The notes: generated by a model from the sequence alone, not told the origin. 64,000 nt of DNA from Actinomyces oris (GCF_006546825.1 NZ_VICC01000004.1:433629-497628), one strand, 5' to 3'; positions 52,062 to 61,949 are shown, numbered from the stretch's first letter. Numbers and translations are program-made.

Positions 52062-54275
52062 ATGACGAGTCCCTCGCCCTCAGCCTCCACACCCCGCCGC
52101 GCCCCGCACGAGCTGCTGGGACTGACCAGCCCCGCCTACGGCGGCGACTACAACCCCGAGCAGTGGGATGAGGCCACCTTCGCCGAGGACCTCGAGCTCA
52201 TGGCCGAGGCCGGCGTCAACCTGGTCTCCCTCGGCATCTTCTCCTGGGCGCGCCTCGAGCCGCGCGAGGGCGTCTACGAGCTCGACTGGTTGGTGGAGAT
52301 CGTCGACTGTCTCCACGAGGCGGGCATCGCCGTCGACCTGGCCACCGCCACCGCCTCCCCGCCCGCCTGGATGGCCACCGACCACCCCGAGTCCCTGCCG
52401 ATGAACGCCGACGGCGTGCGCCTGGGCCTGGGCTCGCGCCAGCAGTACTGCCCCAGCTCCGCCGTCTACCGGGAGCGCTCCGCCGCTCTGGCCGCGGTGC
52501 TGGCCGAGCGCCTGGGCGACCACCCGGGCGTCGTCATGTGGCACATCGGCAACGAGTACGGCTGCCACACCGCCGAGTGCTTCTGCCCCGCCTGCGCCCG
52601 GGCCTTCCGGGCCTGGCTGGGTAGGCGTTACGGCGACGTCGAGCGCCTCAACGTCGCCTGGGGCACCGACTTCTGGTCCCAGCGCTATACGAGCCTGGAG
52701 CAGGTCGCCCCGCCCGCCGCCATGCCCACCTTCCCCAACCCCGCCCAAATGCTGGACTGGAGGCGCTTCAGCGACCACCAGCTGCGCAGCCTCATGGAGG
52801 CCGAGGCCCGTATCCTGCGGCAGCGCTCGACGCGGCCGGTGACCACCAACTTCATGGGCGACTTCCCGGCCACCGACTACTGGCGCTGGGCCGAGGCCCT
52901 CGACATCATCTCCGACGACTCCTACCCCGACCCCGCCGACCCGGCCGCCGCCCACGAGGTCGCCTGGGCCGGTGACCTCATGCGGGGCCTGGCCGCAGGG
53001 CGCCCCTGGATCCTCATGGAGCAGGCGCCCAGCGCCGTCCAGTGGCGCAGACGCAACTCTCCCAAGCGCCCCGGCCAGCTCCTCCTGTGGTCCCTGGCCC
53101 GTGTGGCCCATGGCGCCGACGGCGTCCTGCAGTTCCAGTGGCGCCAGTCCCGCCGGGGCGCCGAGACCTTCCACTCCGGCATGGTCCCCCACGCCGGGCG
53201 CGACAGCCGAACCTGGGAGGAGACCGTGGCCACCGGGCAGGCGCTCACACGCCTCGGGCCGGTCCTGGGGGAACCGGTGCGTGCCGAGGCGGCCCTCGTC
53301 CTGGATTGGGAGAGCCAGTGGGCCCTGAGCACCGCCATCGGCCCGGTCGAGGTCGGTGAGCGCTTCGAGACGGCCCGCGCCTGGCACCGCAGCCTGTGGG
53401 AGGCCGGGATCGCCACCGACATCGTTCCGGTGAGCCGGAGCCTGGAGGGCTATCGCCTCATCATCGTTCCCGCCGTGTTCATCGACCGCCCCGAGCTCGC
53501 CGAGCACCTGGAGCGGGCGGTCGCCGCCGGCGCCCAGGTCGTGGTGGCCGGTCCCACCGGGGTCGTCGACGCCAATGCGGGAGCCGTCCTGGGCGGCTAC
53601 CTGGGATCCCTGCGGCCGCTGCTGGGGGTGCGGGTCGCCGATCATGCCGCCCTGACCGGTCAGGTCCAGCAGCCTGATCCCCGGGGCGCGCTCGTCAACC
53701 GCCTCAGCCGCGCCGTCGGGACCCCCGCCGCCGAGACCTGGACGGGACTGGAGGCCGTCAGCGAGCCTCTGTGCCGGGTCCTGGACCGGATGGGAACGCC
53801 CGCCCCCGATCTGCGCGTCGGCGGCTGGGCCGAGGAGCTCCGTATCGAGGAGGCGCCCGAGGCGGCGGATGAGAACACCTGGGCGGGGCAGGGCCGGCAG
53901 CCGGTCGAGGTCGTCGCGGTCTTCGACGGCCGCGGCGGGGGAGCGGACCTGGCCGGCCGTCCCGCCATCACCCGGCGGTCTATGAGCGGGGCAGGAGCGG
54001 GCTGGTACGTGGCCGGCGACCTCGACGCCCTCAGCCGGGCCGCGCTGTTGACACTGGTGTGCGCGCACGCCCGGCTGCGACCCGTGGTCGCAGACCTGCC
54101 CGACGGCGTCGAGGCCCAGCGGCGCGGGGACGTCCTCTTCCTGCTCAACCACTCCGACCGCGCCTGCGAGGTGGCTGGAGTCGTGGGCACCGACCTGCTG
54201 AGCGGCCAGTCCTGCACCGGCCACGTGATTGTGCCCCCGCGCTCGGCGCTCGTGGTGCACGAGAACACTCGGTGA
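52062..54275 (+). CDS. GH42 beta-galactosidase
   Basis: A 737-residue cytoplasmic glycoside hydrolase that removes terminal beta-galactose. The GH42 barrel begins YGGDYNPEQWDEATFAEDLELM, with acid/base E165 in GNEYG, nucleophile E320 in ILMEQAPSAVQW, and a zinc-like Cys cluster C130, C173, C175, C178. C-terminal trimerisation and beta domains follow (FLLNHS near the end). It is on the same strand and 71 bp after the sialidase, so the two probably act in sequence on sialyl-galactosides. ATG 52062 is preceded by a GGTGGGGGAG stretch. Confidence 0.92.
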   Translation: MTSPSPSASTPRRAPHELLGLTSPAYGGDYNPEQWDEATFAEDLELMAEAGVNLVSLGIFSWARLEPREGVYELDWLVEIVDCLHEAGIAVDLATATASPPAWMATDHPESLPMNADGVRLGLGSRQQYCPSSAVYRERSAALAAVLAERLGDHPGVVMWHIGNEYGCHTAECFCPACARAFRAWLGRRYGDVERLNVAWGTDFWSQRYTSLEQVAPPAAMPTFPNPAQMLDWRRFSDHQLRSLMEAEARILRQRSTRPVTTNFMGDFPATDYWRWAEALDIISDDSYPDPADPAAAHEVAWAGDLMRGLAAGRPWILMEQAPSAVQWRRRNSPKRPGQLLLWSLARVAHGADGVLQFQWRQSRRGAETFHSGMVPHAGRDSRTWEETVATGQALTRLGPVLGEPVRAEAALVLDWESQWALSTAIGPVEVGERFETARAWHRSLWEAGIATDIVPVSRSLEGYRLIIVPAVFIDRPELAEHLERAVAAGAQVVVAGPTGVVDANAGAVLGGYLGSLRPLLGVRVADHAALTGQVQQPDPRGALVNRLSRAVGTPAAETWTGLEAVSEPLCRVLDRMGTPAPDLRVGGWAEELRIEEAPEAADENTWAGQGRQPVEVVAVFDGRGGGADLAGRPAITRRSMSGAGAGWYVAGDLDALSRAALLTLVCAHARLRPVVADLPDGVEAQRRGDVLFLLNHSDRACEVAGVVGTDLLSGQSCTGHVIVPPRSALVVHENTR

Positions 54276-54376
54276 GTCCTCCTTCGGGGCCGAGGCACCT
54301 CGTGCCGGTAGCCTCGGTGGCGTAGCCTCGTGGTCGTAGAGACCCCATCGTTACCCCTCTGGCAAGGAGCCTCATC

Positions 54377-55435
54377 GTGTCCCGTCCTCTCTCCCGTGGG
54401 CCGCAGTTCGACGACGATGCAGACGCGGACGCGGCTGTCGAGCGCACCGAGCACATCGACCGCGGTCGGCCCACCGAGCGGATCGACCTGGCCCAGATGG
54501 AGGCGCAGTCGGGGGCCACGGAGGCCATCGCCATGCCGCCGGGGGACGAGGGATGGGGGTACCTGCCGCCGTCGACGTCGACCCCGCAGCTGGCCGCCTC
54601 CCCGGACCAGCGCAGCCAGTACACCCAGGTCCTCCAACCCATGCCCACGGCGCCGCAGACGATGGCCATGGAGACGCCGCCGGTCTACCCGGCTGAGCCG
54701 GTCCAGCCGGTCTACGCCACCCCCGAGCCCGCACGGCCCATGGTCTCCCAGGTGCCAGTGCGTGAGACCTGGAGCGAGCCCGAGCCGGAGCCCCCGGTGG
54801 AGCTTCCGCGCCCGCCTGAGCGCCGTCGTACGGCCGCCTTGCCGTTGGGGACGATCATGGTGCTCGTGGCCTGCGGGGCCCTGGGCTGGGGGACCTACAC
54901 GCTGCTGAGCACGCTGCATGTCTTCGAGATCCTCTCGACTCAGAGCTGGACGCCCAACTGGGCCGCGATCGGCGCCGTCGGCGGTGGCGCGGTGCTGGCC
55001 TTCTTCGCCTTCCTCGTGTCCTGCTCGGCGCTGGCCAGAGCCAAGCCGAAGGGGCCTGCCGCCCTGCTGGTCCTGGCGGCACTGTTCCTGCCCCTGGTGG
55101 CCACAGGAGCGGGCGTCTACTACGGGGCGGGCGTGCTCAAGACGCATACGCTGGCCGAGGCGGAGAGCTTCTCCGGCCAGCTCAAGATCGGCAATGTCGA
55201 CCAGGCCCTCCGTGTGCTGCAGTCCGGAGTCTCCTTCCCTGGACGCGAGGACCTCATCAGCATCCTCAACACGGTCAAGGAGAAGGCCGCTGAGCAGGGT
55301 GTCACCTCGCCGGACACGGACTCGCAGGGGACCGACCAGTCCGGGGACCAGCAGGACGGCTCCCAGGACGGAAGCGGTCAGGAAGGCGGCGACGGCCAGC
55401 AGGGTGAGGGCGACTCGGCGGGCGGCGAGGGCTAG
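54377..55435 (+). CDS. Membrane protein with acidic proline-rich N-terminus
   Basis: A 352-residue protein I do not recognise. The N-terminal ~150 residues are low-complexity (Asp, Pro, Glu, Thr, Gln) with no signal peptide. Three hydrophobic segments follow (about 155-175, 190-215, 225-250). A final region contains FSGQLKIGNVDQALRVLQSGVSFPGREDLISIL and then a Gly/Gln/Asp/Ser tail. The start is GTG at 54377 with AAGGAG 7 nt before. The next gene is of similar style (Pro-rich N-terminus plus membrane domain) on the same strand. The function is unknown. Confidence 0.75.
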   Translation: MSRPLSRGPQFDDDADADAAVERTEHIDRGRPTERIDLAQMEAQSGATEAIAMPPGDEGWGYLPPSTSTPQLAASPDQRSQYTQVLQPMPTAPQTMAMETPPVYPAEPVQPVYATPEPARPMVSQVPVRETWSEPEPEPPVELPRPPERRRTAALPLGTIMVLVACGALGWGTYTLLSTLHVFEILSTQSWTPNWAAIGAVGGGAVLAFFAFLVSCSALARAKPKGPAALLVLAALFLPLVATGAGVYYGAGVLKTHTLAEAESFSGQLKIGNVDQALRVLQSGVSFPGREDLISILNTVKEKAAEQGVTSPDTDSQGTDQSGDQQDGSQDGSGQEGGDGQQGEGDSAGGEG

Positions 55436-55596
55436 CCTCAACTGCGGTAGGACGTTGGGCGCACCGAAGGCGGCTCTGCCCGTGCTCATCCGCGGATCGC
55501 GCGGATCGCATATTAAGACTGGGTGACGAAACTGGTGCACGGCCGGTTTCCATGGGGTAGAACTGCCGTGTTTGATTCCCTATCGAAGGCAGCCCT

Positions 55597-57186
55597 GTGT
55601 CTACCAGCAGTTTTCCTCCTGATCCTTCGCAAGGCACTGGTGAGGCTCCAGTCCCCGCGCCCCCGATGACGTCGGGGCCGGAGACCGGCAGCTTTCCCGC
55701 TGTGCCTGTGCCTCCTCCGCCGAGCGCCCCCGCGCCCCAGGTGCCCAACGCGGCCGAGGCTCCTCCGCCGCCTCCGGTGCCCGCCCCTGGAGGAGAAGCT
55801 GTGGCCGCCCCGAACACGATGGGCGTCCCGGTCGCCGCCGGCTCCGCACCTGGTGCGCCGGCACCTCAGGCCCAGGGCGGGTTCGTGCAGCCCGGGCAGG
55901 CCGCTCAGGCCTCGCCCCTGGCGCAGACCTTCACCGCCTGGTTCCGCGGCCCGGGCCTGACCTCCACGGCTCTGAGCCTGGCGATCGTGCTCGGATCCGC
56001 AGCCATCAGCGCGATCCTCACGATGGTGGCCATGTCGACCACGGACTCGACGAAGACGTTCCCGACGACCTTCTCCACGCTGCCGCTGCTCATGGGCTGG
56101 AGCCTGGGTGGGCAGTTCGTCATGTCAGGCTCGAACTCTTACGAGACGATCACCCTGACCTTCACGCTGCTGCCCATGGGGGCACTGACCGCCGCTGGCA
56201 TCGGGGTCTTCTGGCTGGCGCGCCGCCGGGCCGCGGTTGACGGGTCGGCGGCCCCGCTGGTCCCGACTCTGGCGCGGGCCGGAGCCGAGGCTCTGGCTGT
56301 GGCCCTGGTGGCCTGCTTGGTGACGGCACCGTTCTCCATGACCGCCACGATGATGGGGCTGAAGGTCATGACGGTCTCCTCCTCCGCGCTGATGACGATC
56401 CTGCTGGTGACGGTGGTGGTCTTCGTGGCGCTGGTGGTGGCTCGCAGCGGCGGGGCGCTGATTGAGCGCCTGCCGCGCCCGGTGGTGCAGCTCGGCCGGG
56501 AGCTGGGTGCCCTGAGCACCGCACTGGGAGTGGTCCTGGGGGTCTTCGTCGTCCTCGCCTACATCGTTGCGGCGCTGACCCAGGGGTGGAACCTGGCCTC
56601 GATCCTTCTGCTGCCGGTCTTCCTGCCGAACCTGGTGCTGCTCGCCCTGGGCATGGGGTCCCTGGGAGGCATCACTTTGGACAAGAGCGAGGCCGCGGCG
56701 GCTCTGGCCTACTTCCTGCCGTCCTTGGGCGGCGAGGAAGGCGGCGATGCCTACGCCTGGACCTGGTTCGGCAGCTGGTCGATCCTGCTGTTCGCGGCCA
56801 TGATCGTGGCCATCGCGGCGGCGGCGCTGCGCGTGGGTGTCAGGCGCGCTCGCACGGGGCGGACCGAGTGGCAGCGCGTCTGGCAGCTTCCGCTCGTGTC
56901 GCTGGTCCTGGGGGCGATCGTCTTCTACGGGCTGCTCCCGTTGCGTTTCTCCGGCGCTGACACCCCGATGCGCTCCTCGGGTGGCGGGGCCGGCCACTAC
57001 ATGTCCTTGAGCATGCAGCCCAACGCCCTGACCTTCTTCCTGCTCGGGGTTGTCGTGGCGATCATCTCCGTGCTGGCCGAGCTGCTGCCCCTGTGGGTCT
57101 ACTCCTCTCCTCCTTCCCGGCGGTGCTGCAGCTGGCCGGCGGGAAGAAGGCGAGTGCGGCCTGGCGTGCGGGCACCTCCGGCGTGA
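55597..57186 (+). CDS. Proline-rich multi-spanning membrane protein, 5' part of frameshifted gene
   Basis: A 529-residue open frame: Pro/Ala-rich tail (1-110) and about nine hydrophobic segments (about 120-525). The last ~25 residues after LAELLPLWVYSS (PPSRRCCSWPAGRRRVRPG...) are non-hydrophobic and highly basic, typical of reading out of frame. The alternative frame at the same point continues with SSFPAVLQLAGGKKASAAW and runs to 58427. The natural product is therefore likely one protein of about 940 residues: N-terminal disordered tail, polytopic domain, then a single-span segment and an exposed C-terminal domain. The break lies in a CT-rich stretch (57101-57115) and could be a sequencing error, a mutation or a slippage site. 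The GTG start has GAAGG upstream. Confidence 0.65.
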   Translation: MSTSSFPPDPSQGTGEAPVPAPPMTSGPETGSFPAVPVPPPPSAPAPQVPNAAEAPPPPPVPAPGGEAVAAPNTMGVPVAAGSAPGAPAPQAQGGFVQPGQAAQASPLAQTFTAWFRGPGLTSTALSLAIVLGSAAISAILTMVAMSTTDSTKTFPTTFSTLPLLMGWSLGGQFVMSGSNSYETITLTFTLLPMGALTAAGIGVFWLARRRAAVDGSAAPLVPTLARAGAEALAVALVACLVTAPFSMTATMMGLKVMTVSSSALMTILLVTVVVFVALVVARSGGALIERLPRPVVQLGRELGALSTALGVVLGVFVVLAYIVAALTQGWNLASILLLPVFLPNLVLLALGMGSLGGITLDKSEAAAALAYFLPSLGGEEGGDAYAWTWFGSWSILLFAAMIVAIAAAALRVGVRRARTGRTEWQRVWQLPLVSLVLGAIVFYGLLPLRFSGADTPMRSSGGGAGHYMSLSMQPNALTFFLLGVVVAIISVLAELLPLWVYSSPPSRRCCSWPAGRRRVRPGVRAPPA

Positions 57187-58427
57187 GTTCGACGTCGTCG
57201 GCCCAGCAGTGGGCGTACAGCACCGACCCGTCCACCGGGGCCAGCATCGCCACGGACCCGGCCACCGGCGCCGTCTTCTCCATGGACCCGGCGACCGGCC
57301 AGTGGGTGGAGACCACGCCGGCCTCGCAGGCCCCGGCTCCCGGACCTGGCGGCGCGGCCGCGGGCGCGACTGCTGCGGGCGACCTGCCCGAGCCCGCCCC
57401 GATGAGTGCGGCCTCGCGCAAGAAGGTCATTCTGGGACTGTCGGCCTTCGGGGTCGTGGTGGCGCTGGTGGTGGCCGGCGTCGTCGGGCTCAATATCGTC
57501 AACGGCATGCGCGGCCCCGAGAAGGCGGTCGAGAGCTACCTGACGCTCCTGTCGGAAGGGAAGGCCTCCGAGGCCACCAAGATGGTGGACCCCGGTGTCC
57601 CCAACGACCAGCGCAAGCTGCTGACCGACGACGCCCTCAAGGCCGCCAAGGCGAGGATCAAGGTCACCAAGATCGACAAGCCCACCATCTCCGGTGACAC
57701 CGCCACGATCAAGGCTCACCTGTCCCTGGACGGGAAGGCCTTCGAGTACGACTTCACCGCCTCGAAGTCGTCGGGATCCTTCGGCCTGGACAGCTGGAAG
57801 GTGGATAAGCCCCTCGTGGTCTCCGCGGACTTCAGCTCCTCCTCGCTCCCGGGGCTGAAGGTCGCTGGGGTTGCCATCGACCTGGCCAAGGAGAAGGACG
57901 GGTGGAGTGGGAGCCGCACCTCGACCCAGTTCGCCTACCCCGGTGTGTACCCGGTGTTGGCGCCGGACTCCGTCAGCAAGTACCTCTCTGCCAAGGAGAC
58001 CTCCTTCACCCTGATTCCTTCGGGCAAGGGTGCCGCCTCGGAGGCCGAGTCGGTGGGCACCCAGAAGGTGGATGCCACTCCCACTGACGAGCTCAAGACC
58101 AAGGCGCTGGAGAAGGTCAAGGAGCAGACGAAGACCTGTGCGACCGTTCCGACGAACTCGGACAAGACCTGCCCCTACCAGACCTCCTCGGACATGACCT
58201 CGTTGTCGGTGGAGAAGGACGCCACGAAGGTGGAGTTCTCCGAGGACAGCAATGACCTGTCCTTCACCTCCGACGAGATCAGCATCTCCGGGTCTCCCAA
58301 GCCGACGGCCTTCGACAAGAACCCCAGCCCCCGCAAGGCGAAGTTCACCTTCTCCGGGAAGGTGGAGCTGCCGGAGGGTGATGGCGAGCCCACCATCACG
58401 ATCGAGTCCAGCAGCAGCGTCTTCTAG
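57093..58427 (+). CDS. 3' part of frameshifted membrane gene, extracytoplasmic domain
   Basis: A 444-residue frame (GTG 57093), overlapping the previous frame by 94 bp. If translated alone it starts inside a former membrane helix without a ribosome site, so it is better read as the continuation of the gene beginning at 55597. It has a tandem DPATG repeat (TDPSTGASIATDPATGAVFSMDPATG), one transmembrane helix near residues 112-134 (VILGLSAFGVVVALVVAGVVGL), then an exposed domain starting GPEKAVESYLTLLSEGKASEA, a DUF4878-like fold. A strong terminator follows. The function is unknown. Confidence 0.6.
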   Translation: MGLLLSSFPAVLQLAGGKKASAAWRAGTSGVSSTSSAQQWAYSTDPSTGASIATDPATGAVFSMDPATGQWVETTPASQAPAPGPGGAAAGATAAGDLPEPAPMSAASRKKVILGLSAFGVVVALVVAGVVGLNIVNGMRGPEKAVESYLTLLSEGKASEATKMVDPGVPNDQRKLLTDDALKAAKARIKVTKIDKPTISGDTATIKAHLSLDGKAFEYDFTASKSSGSFGLDSWKVDKPLVVSADFSSSSLPGLKVAGVAIDLAKEKDGWSGSRTSTQFAYPGVYPVLAPDSVSKYLSAKETSFTLIPSGKGAASEAESVGTQKVDATPTDELKTKALEKVKEQTKTCATVPTNSDKTCPYQTSSDMTSLSVEKDATKVEFSEDSNDLSFTSDEISISGSPKPTAFDKNPSPRKAKFTFSGKVELPEGDGEPTITIESSSSVF

Positions 58428-58432
58428 GGCCA

Positions 58433-58468
58433 CTGGCCGGTGCCGGCCGCTGGGTCGGCACCGGCCAG
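58433..58468. terminator. Bidirectional terminator between membrane gene and sbcC
   Basis: A perfect 13-bp stem (58433-58445 with 58456-58468) around a 10-nt loop. It lies 6 bp after the stop of the membrane gene and 26 bp from the sbcC end, serving both convergent genes. Confidence 0.7.
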
Positions 58469-58493
58469 GAGGACGTATTCGCGGCGCGTCGTC

Positions 58494-61400
58494 TCAGGCG
58501 GTCACCTTCAGGGTGGAACCGCCCGAGGCGACGCGCCGCACTGCGATGCGCTCGGCGATCTGGTCGCGCAGCTCGGCCACGTGGGAGACGATGCCGACGG
58601 TGCGCCCGCCGGCGCGCAGGTGGTCGATCTGGGCCATGACCGCCTGGAGGGTGTCGGCGTCCAGGGTGCCGAAGCCCTCGTCGATGAAGAGGGTCTCCAG
58701 GCTCACGCCCCCGGACTCGGCCGAGACGACGTCGGCCAGGGCGAGGGCAAGTGACAGGGAGACGTAGAAGGTCTCCCCGCCCGAGAGGGTCCGGGGGTCG
58801 CGGGTGCGCTCGTCTCCGAGGTGGTCGACGACGGCCAGCCCGAGCCCTTTGCGGCGCTTGCGCTGGCTGGTCTCCTCGGCGACCCGGATGAGCTCGTAGC
58901 GTCCGGAGGACATCTGGGACAGGCGCTCATTGGCGAAGACGAGGACCTCCTCGAAGCGGGCCTGCAGCACCCAGGTGGCCAGGGGCGTGCCGGCCTCGTT
59001 CTCCCCGCGGGCGAGGTTCGCCACCCGGATGAGGTCGGCGCTGGAGCCGGCCGCCTCCTCATAGGCGGTGGCCGCCTGCTCGACGCCGTCGACGGCCCGG
59101 CGCAGGTGCTCGTGGGACTCGGCGGTACGCGCCTGAGCGGAGGCGGCCTGCCGGGCGGCGGCGTCCGCCTGGGCGAGCTCGGCGGTGGCGGCCTCGAGGC
59201 GGTCCTCCTCCTGGCCGCTCAGGGCGGCGATCTGCGGGTCCTCCAGCCCCAAGCGGACCCGCTCGTGGGCGGTGGCGGCGGCGCGCACGCGGGCCGACAG
59301 GGCCTCGATGGCACCGCGCTCCATGAGTGCCGCCGTTGCCTGCGCCGCACCGGCGAAGCCCTCCTCCGTCAGCGCGGCGGCCAGGTCCGCCAGGGCGCTG
59401 CGGGCCTGGGCCAGGGCGGTGCGGGCAGTGTCGACGTCCTGGGAGGCGTCCTCGGCCTCCTTGGCCCGCACGAGGAGCGCAGCGGCGCGGGCGGTGACGC
59501 TCGGCCAGGCCCCGCGCGCCTCCAGGCAGCGCCGCTGGTCCTGGGCGAGGGCCTCGCGCTCGGCCTCCAGGCGGCTACGGGCGGACTCCTGGGCGGAGCG
59601 GGCGGCATCGAGCGCGGCGCGCTCCTGCTCGGTGCCGGCATCGAAGGCCTCGAGCCGCTCCACCAGCTCCTCGACGCCGTCGGCTGCGGCCCGCGCCGTG
59701 GCCAAGGCGGTGGCGGCCGCCTCCAGCGCCTCCTTGGCGGCGGGGACATCCATGCCGTCACTGGCGCGCTGGGCCTCCTCAAGCCGGGCGGCACAGGTGT
59801 CCCGTTCCCGGACGGCGCCGCTGAGCGCCTCGTCGGCCTGCCGCTGCTGCTCCTCAGCGGCCTCGACCTGCTGGCGGGTGGCGCCGTCGGTGCCGGCGGT
59901 GGCGGGGGAGGGGTGCCTGGTCGAGCCGCACACGGGGCAGGGCTCGCCCTCGGTGAGCTCACCGGCCAGTGCCCCGGCGGCCTCGGAGATCCAGGCCAGG
60001 CGGGTGGCACGAACCCGTTCGGTCGCCTCCCGCGCGAGTGCCGCCGCTTCAGCGCAGGCATTGTCCCGCTGGGCGAGCTGGGCGCTGAGCTGCTCGACAG
60101 CGAGGGCCGCCCGGTGGCGCTCCTCGGCCCGGGCCCGGCGGTCTTGAAGACCGTCAAGGCGCTCGTGGGCCGCGCGCGCCGCCTCCAGCGTCTCCACCAG
60201 GGCGGTGCGCCGCGCGGGACGCTCGGCAAGCTTCTCCGCGCGCTGCTCCAGCTGGCCGGCGGCGCGCTGCAGCTCCGCCTCCCGCTGCTGCGAGGCACTC
60301 TCGCGCTCAGGGAGGCCGGCCTCGAGGTCCACGAGGGCCTCGAGCTGCCCGTGCTCGCGACGGCAGTGGTGCGCCAGGTCATCGAGATCGCGGGGGCTCA
60401 GGGCCTCGGCTTGGGTCGTCTCGGACGCTTTGGCCGCCACGGGGGTCTCTGTGGCGTCGGAGTCATGCGGGGCCGCGTCCGCTGCGGTGGCGCCGGCCCT
60501 GGCCTCGCTGGGTTCGGCCTCGAGGGCGGTGAGCTGGCGCTCCGCCTCACGGACCAGGGGCTCGATGAGGGCGGCGGGCGTCACCGCCGCATCGAGACCG
60601 TCAGCGTCGCTGATGGTGGCATCCTCCGTGCTGCTGACGCTGGTGCCTCCGGCCTGTTCGGCCAGGTGGGCCAGGCCGCTCTGGTCGGCACGTGCGGCCA
60701 GTGCAGCGACGGCCTGCTGGGCGCGGTGACGGGCGGCCTGCTCGGCGACCAGGTAGGGCCGCACCCGGGAGGCTCGCTCGGCAGCCTGGAGACGCCGGGC
60801 GTCGTCGGCCTCCTGCTCGGCGCGCTCAGCCAGCCGCTCGTTCTCCTCAATGAGGGCCCGGCGTCGCTCCAGGAGGTCGTGGAGGCTCTGGGCCTCCTCA
60901 CGGGCCGACCGGGCCCGGGTGAGGACCGTCCCCGCGGCCTCAGAGCGGGCGTCGGCCGATGCGACCCGGTTGCGGGAGGCCTCCAGAACCTCAGCCCCGA
61001 TACGGCGAAGAGCCACCAGGTCCGGGGTGGCGCCCGCCATCGCCGCCTCCAGCGCCTGGGCCGGTGTTGGAGCAGGGCCGGCGTCGGCCTCCTGAGGCTC
61101 CGCGCGGCCGGCGTCATCCATGGGCAGCGGCAGCGCCTCCTGGGTCCCCCCGGACGGGGCCTGCAGCGACGAGTTCTCTGGTGACGAGTCCTCTGGGAGA
61201 ACGGCCTGATCGGCGTCGGCAGTCTCCTCGCCGGTAACCGTAGTTTCGGTGGGGGAGGGGACCTCGGTGAGGAGGGGGTGCCGTCCCAGGGAGGCTACCT
61301 GCCCACGCAGGTCGGCGGTGGCCTGCTCGACCCGCCGGGCCCCGTCCCGGGAGGCCTGGATGAGGGCGTCCTGGATGGCGTCGTAGATACCGGTGCCGAA

Positions 61401-61949
61401 GACGTCCTTGAGGAGGTGCTGGCGCTCGGAGGAGTCGGCGCGCAGGAACCGGGCGAACTTGCCCTGCGGCAGGACGACCGTCTGCGTGAACTGCTCCCGG
61501 CTTAAGCCCACGGCGCGCGCGATCTCCGCGTCGGCGTCGCCCACGCGGGTGACGGGCTCATCGAGCGGCTCCCCGCCGACCTCGGCCAGGCGCCAGAGCT
61601 TGACGGTGCCGTTCTGGGTGGTGGTGCCCTGCCCGCGCCGCTTGGCCCGCTCGTAGGTGGGGGTGCGGCGCACCCGGTAGACGCCGGCGCCGGTGGAGAA
61701 GACGAGCTCGATGACGCTCTCGGTGTGCGGGCCCACGAGGGTGGAGCGGATGCGCTCCTTGGAGGAGTCGGCCGAGTCGGCCACGTCCCCGTAGAGGGCG
61801 AAGACGATCGCGTCGATGATGGTGGTCTTGCCCGAGCCGGTGGGGCCGGTGAGCAGGAAGCGGCCCGAGGCACCCACCGCGTCGAAGTCGATATGCTCCC
61901 GCCCCGCGTAGGGGCCGATGCCGGTCATGGTCAGGGAGTGGATCCTCAT
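58494..61949 (-). CDS. sbcC: Exonuclease SbcC (Rad50-like ATPase)
   Basis: SMC-like ATPase of the SbcCD complex that processes hairpins and DNA-end structures. The 1151-residue protein has Walker A GPTGSGKTT near residue 35, long coiled coils with many Ala/Glu/Arg residues, and a zinc hook CPVC at 671-674 near the middle. The C-terminal signature LSGGETFYVSLSLALAL leads into Walker B TLFIDEGFGTLD. The ATG at 61949 (MRIHSLTMTGIGPYAG) is the conserved start and overlaps the sbcD stop by 4 bp, indicating translational coupling. A much longer frame upstream runs through sbcD and is not real. Confidence 0.94.
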   Translation of the reverse strand: MRIHSLTMTGIGPYAGREHIDFDAVGASGRFLLTGPTGSGKTTIIDAIVFALYGDVADSADSSKERIRSTLVGPHTESVIELVFSTGAGVYRVRRTPTYERAKRRGQGTTTQNGTVKLWRLAEVGGEPLDEPVTRVGDADAEIARAVGLSREQFTQTVVLPQGKFARFLRADSSERQHLLKDVFGTGIYDAIQDALIQASRDGARRVEQATADLRGQVASLGRHPLLTEVPSPTETTVTGEETADADQAVLPEDSSPENSSLQAPSGGTQEALPLPMDDAGRAEPQEADAGPAPTPAQALEAAMAGATPDLVALRRIGAEVLEASRNRVASADARSEAAGTVLTRARSAREEAQSLHDLLERRRALIEENERLAERAEQEADDARRLQAAERASRVRPYLVAEQAARHRAQQAVAALAARADQSGLAHLAEQAGGTSVSSTEDATISDADGLDAAVTPAALIEPLVREAERQLTALEAEPSEARAGATAADAAPHDSDATETPVAAKASETTQAEALSPRDLDDLAHHCRREHGQLEALVDLEAGLPERESASQQREAELQRAAGQLEQRAEKLAERPARRTALVETLEAARAAHERLDGLQDRRARAEERHRAALAVEQLSAQLAQRDNACAEAAALAREATERVRATRLAWISEAAGALAGELTEGEPCPVCGSTRHPSPATAGTDGATRQQVEAAEEQQRQADEALSGAVRERDTCAARLEEAQRASDGMDVPAAKEALEAAATALATARAAADGVEELVERLEAFDAGTEQERAALDAARSAQESARSRLEAEREALAQDQRRCLEARGAWPSVTARAAALLVRAKEAEDASQDVDTARTALAQARSALADLAAALTEEGFAGAAQATAALMERGAIEALSARVRAAATAHERVRLGLEDPQIAALSGQEEDRLEAATAELAQADAAARQAASAQARTAESHEHLRRAVDGVEQAATAYEEAAGSSADLIRVANLARGENEAGTPLATWVLQARFEEVLVFANERLSQMSSGRYELIRVAEETSQRKRRKGLGLAVVDHLGDERTRDPRTLSGGETFYVSLSLALALADVVSAESGGVSLETLFIDEGFGTLDADTLQAVMAQIDHLRAGGRTVGIVSHVAELRDQIAERIAVRRVASGGSTLKVTA

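Noticed and set aside
52080..54260. Long antisense frame over the GH42 gene
   Set aside because: Codon-bias shadow with Gly/Leu/Asp/His-rich composition; no similarity to known families.
57093..58427. Second frame as an independent gene with its own start
   Set aside because: No ribosome binding site, start inside a membrane helix, and continuity with the upstream frame make a split gene more likely; kept as a separate entry only for coordinates.
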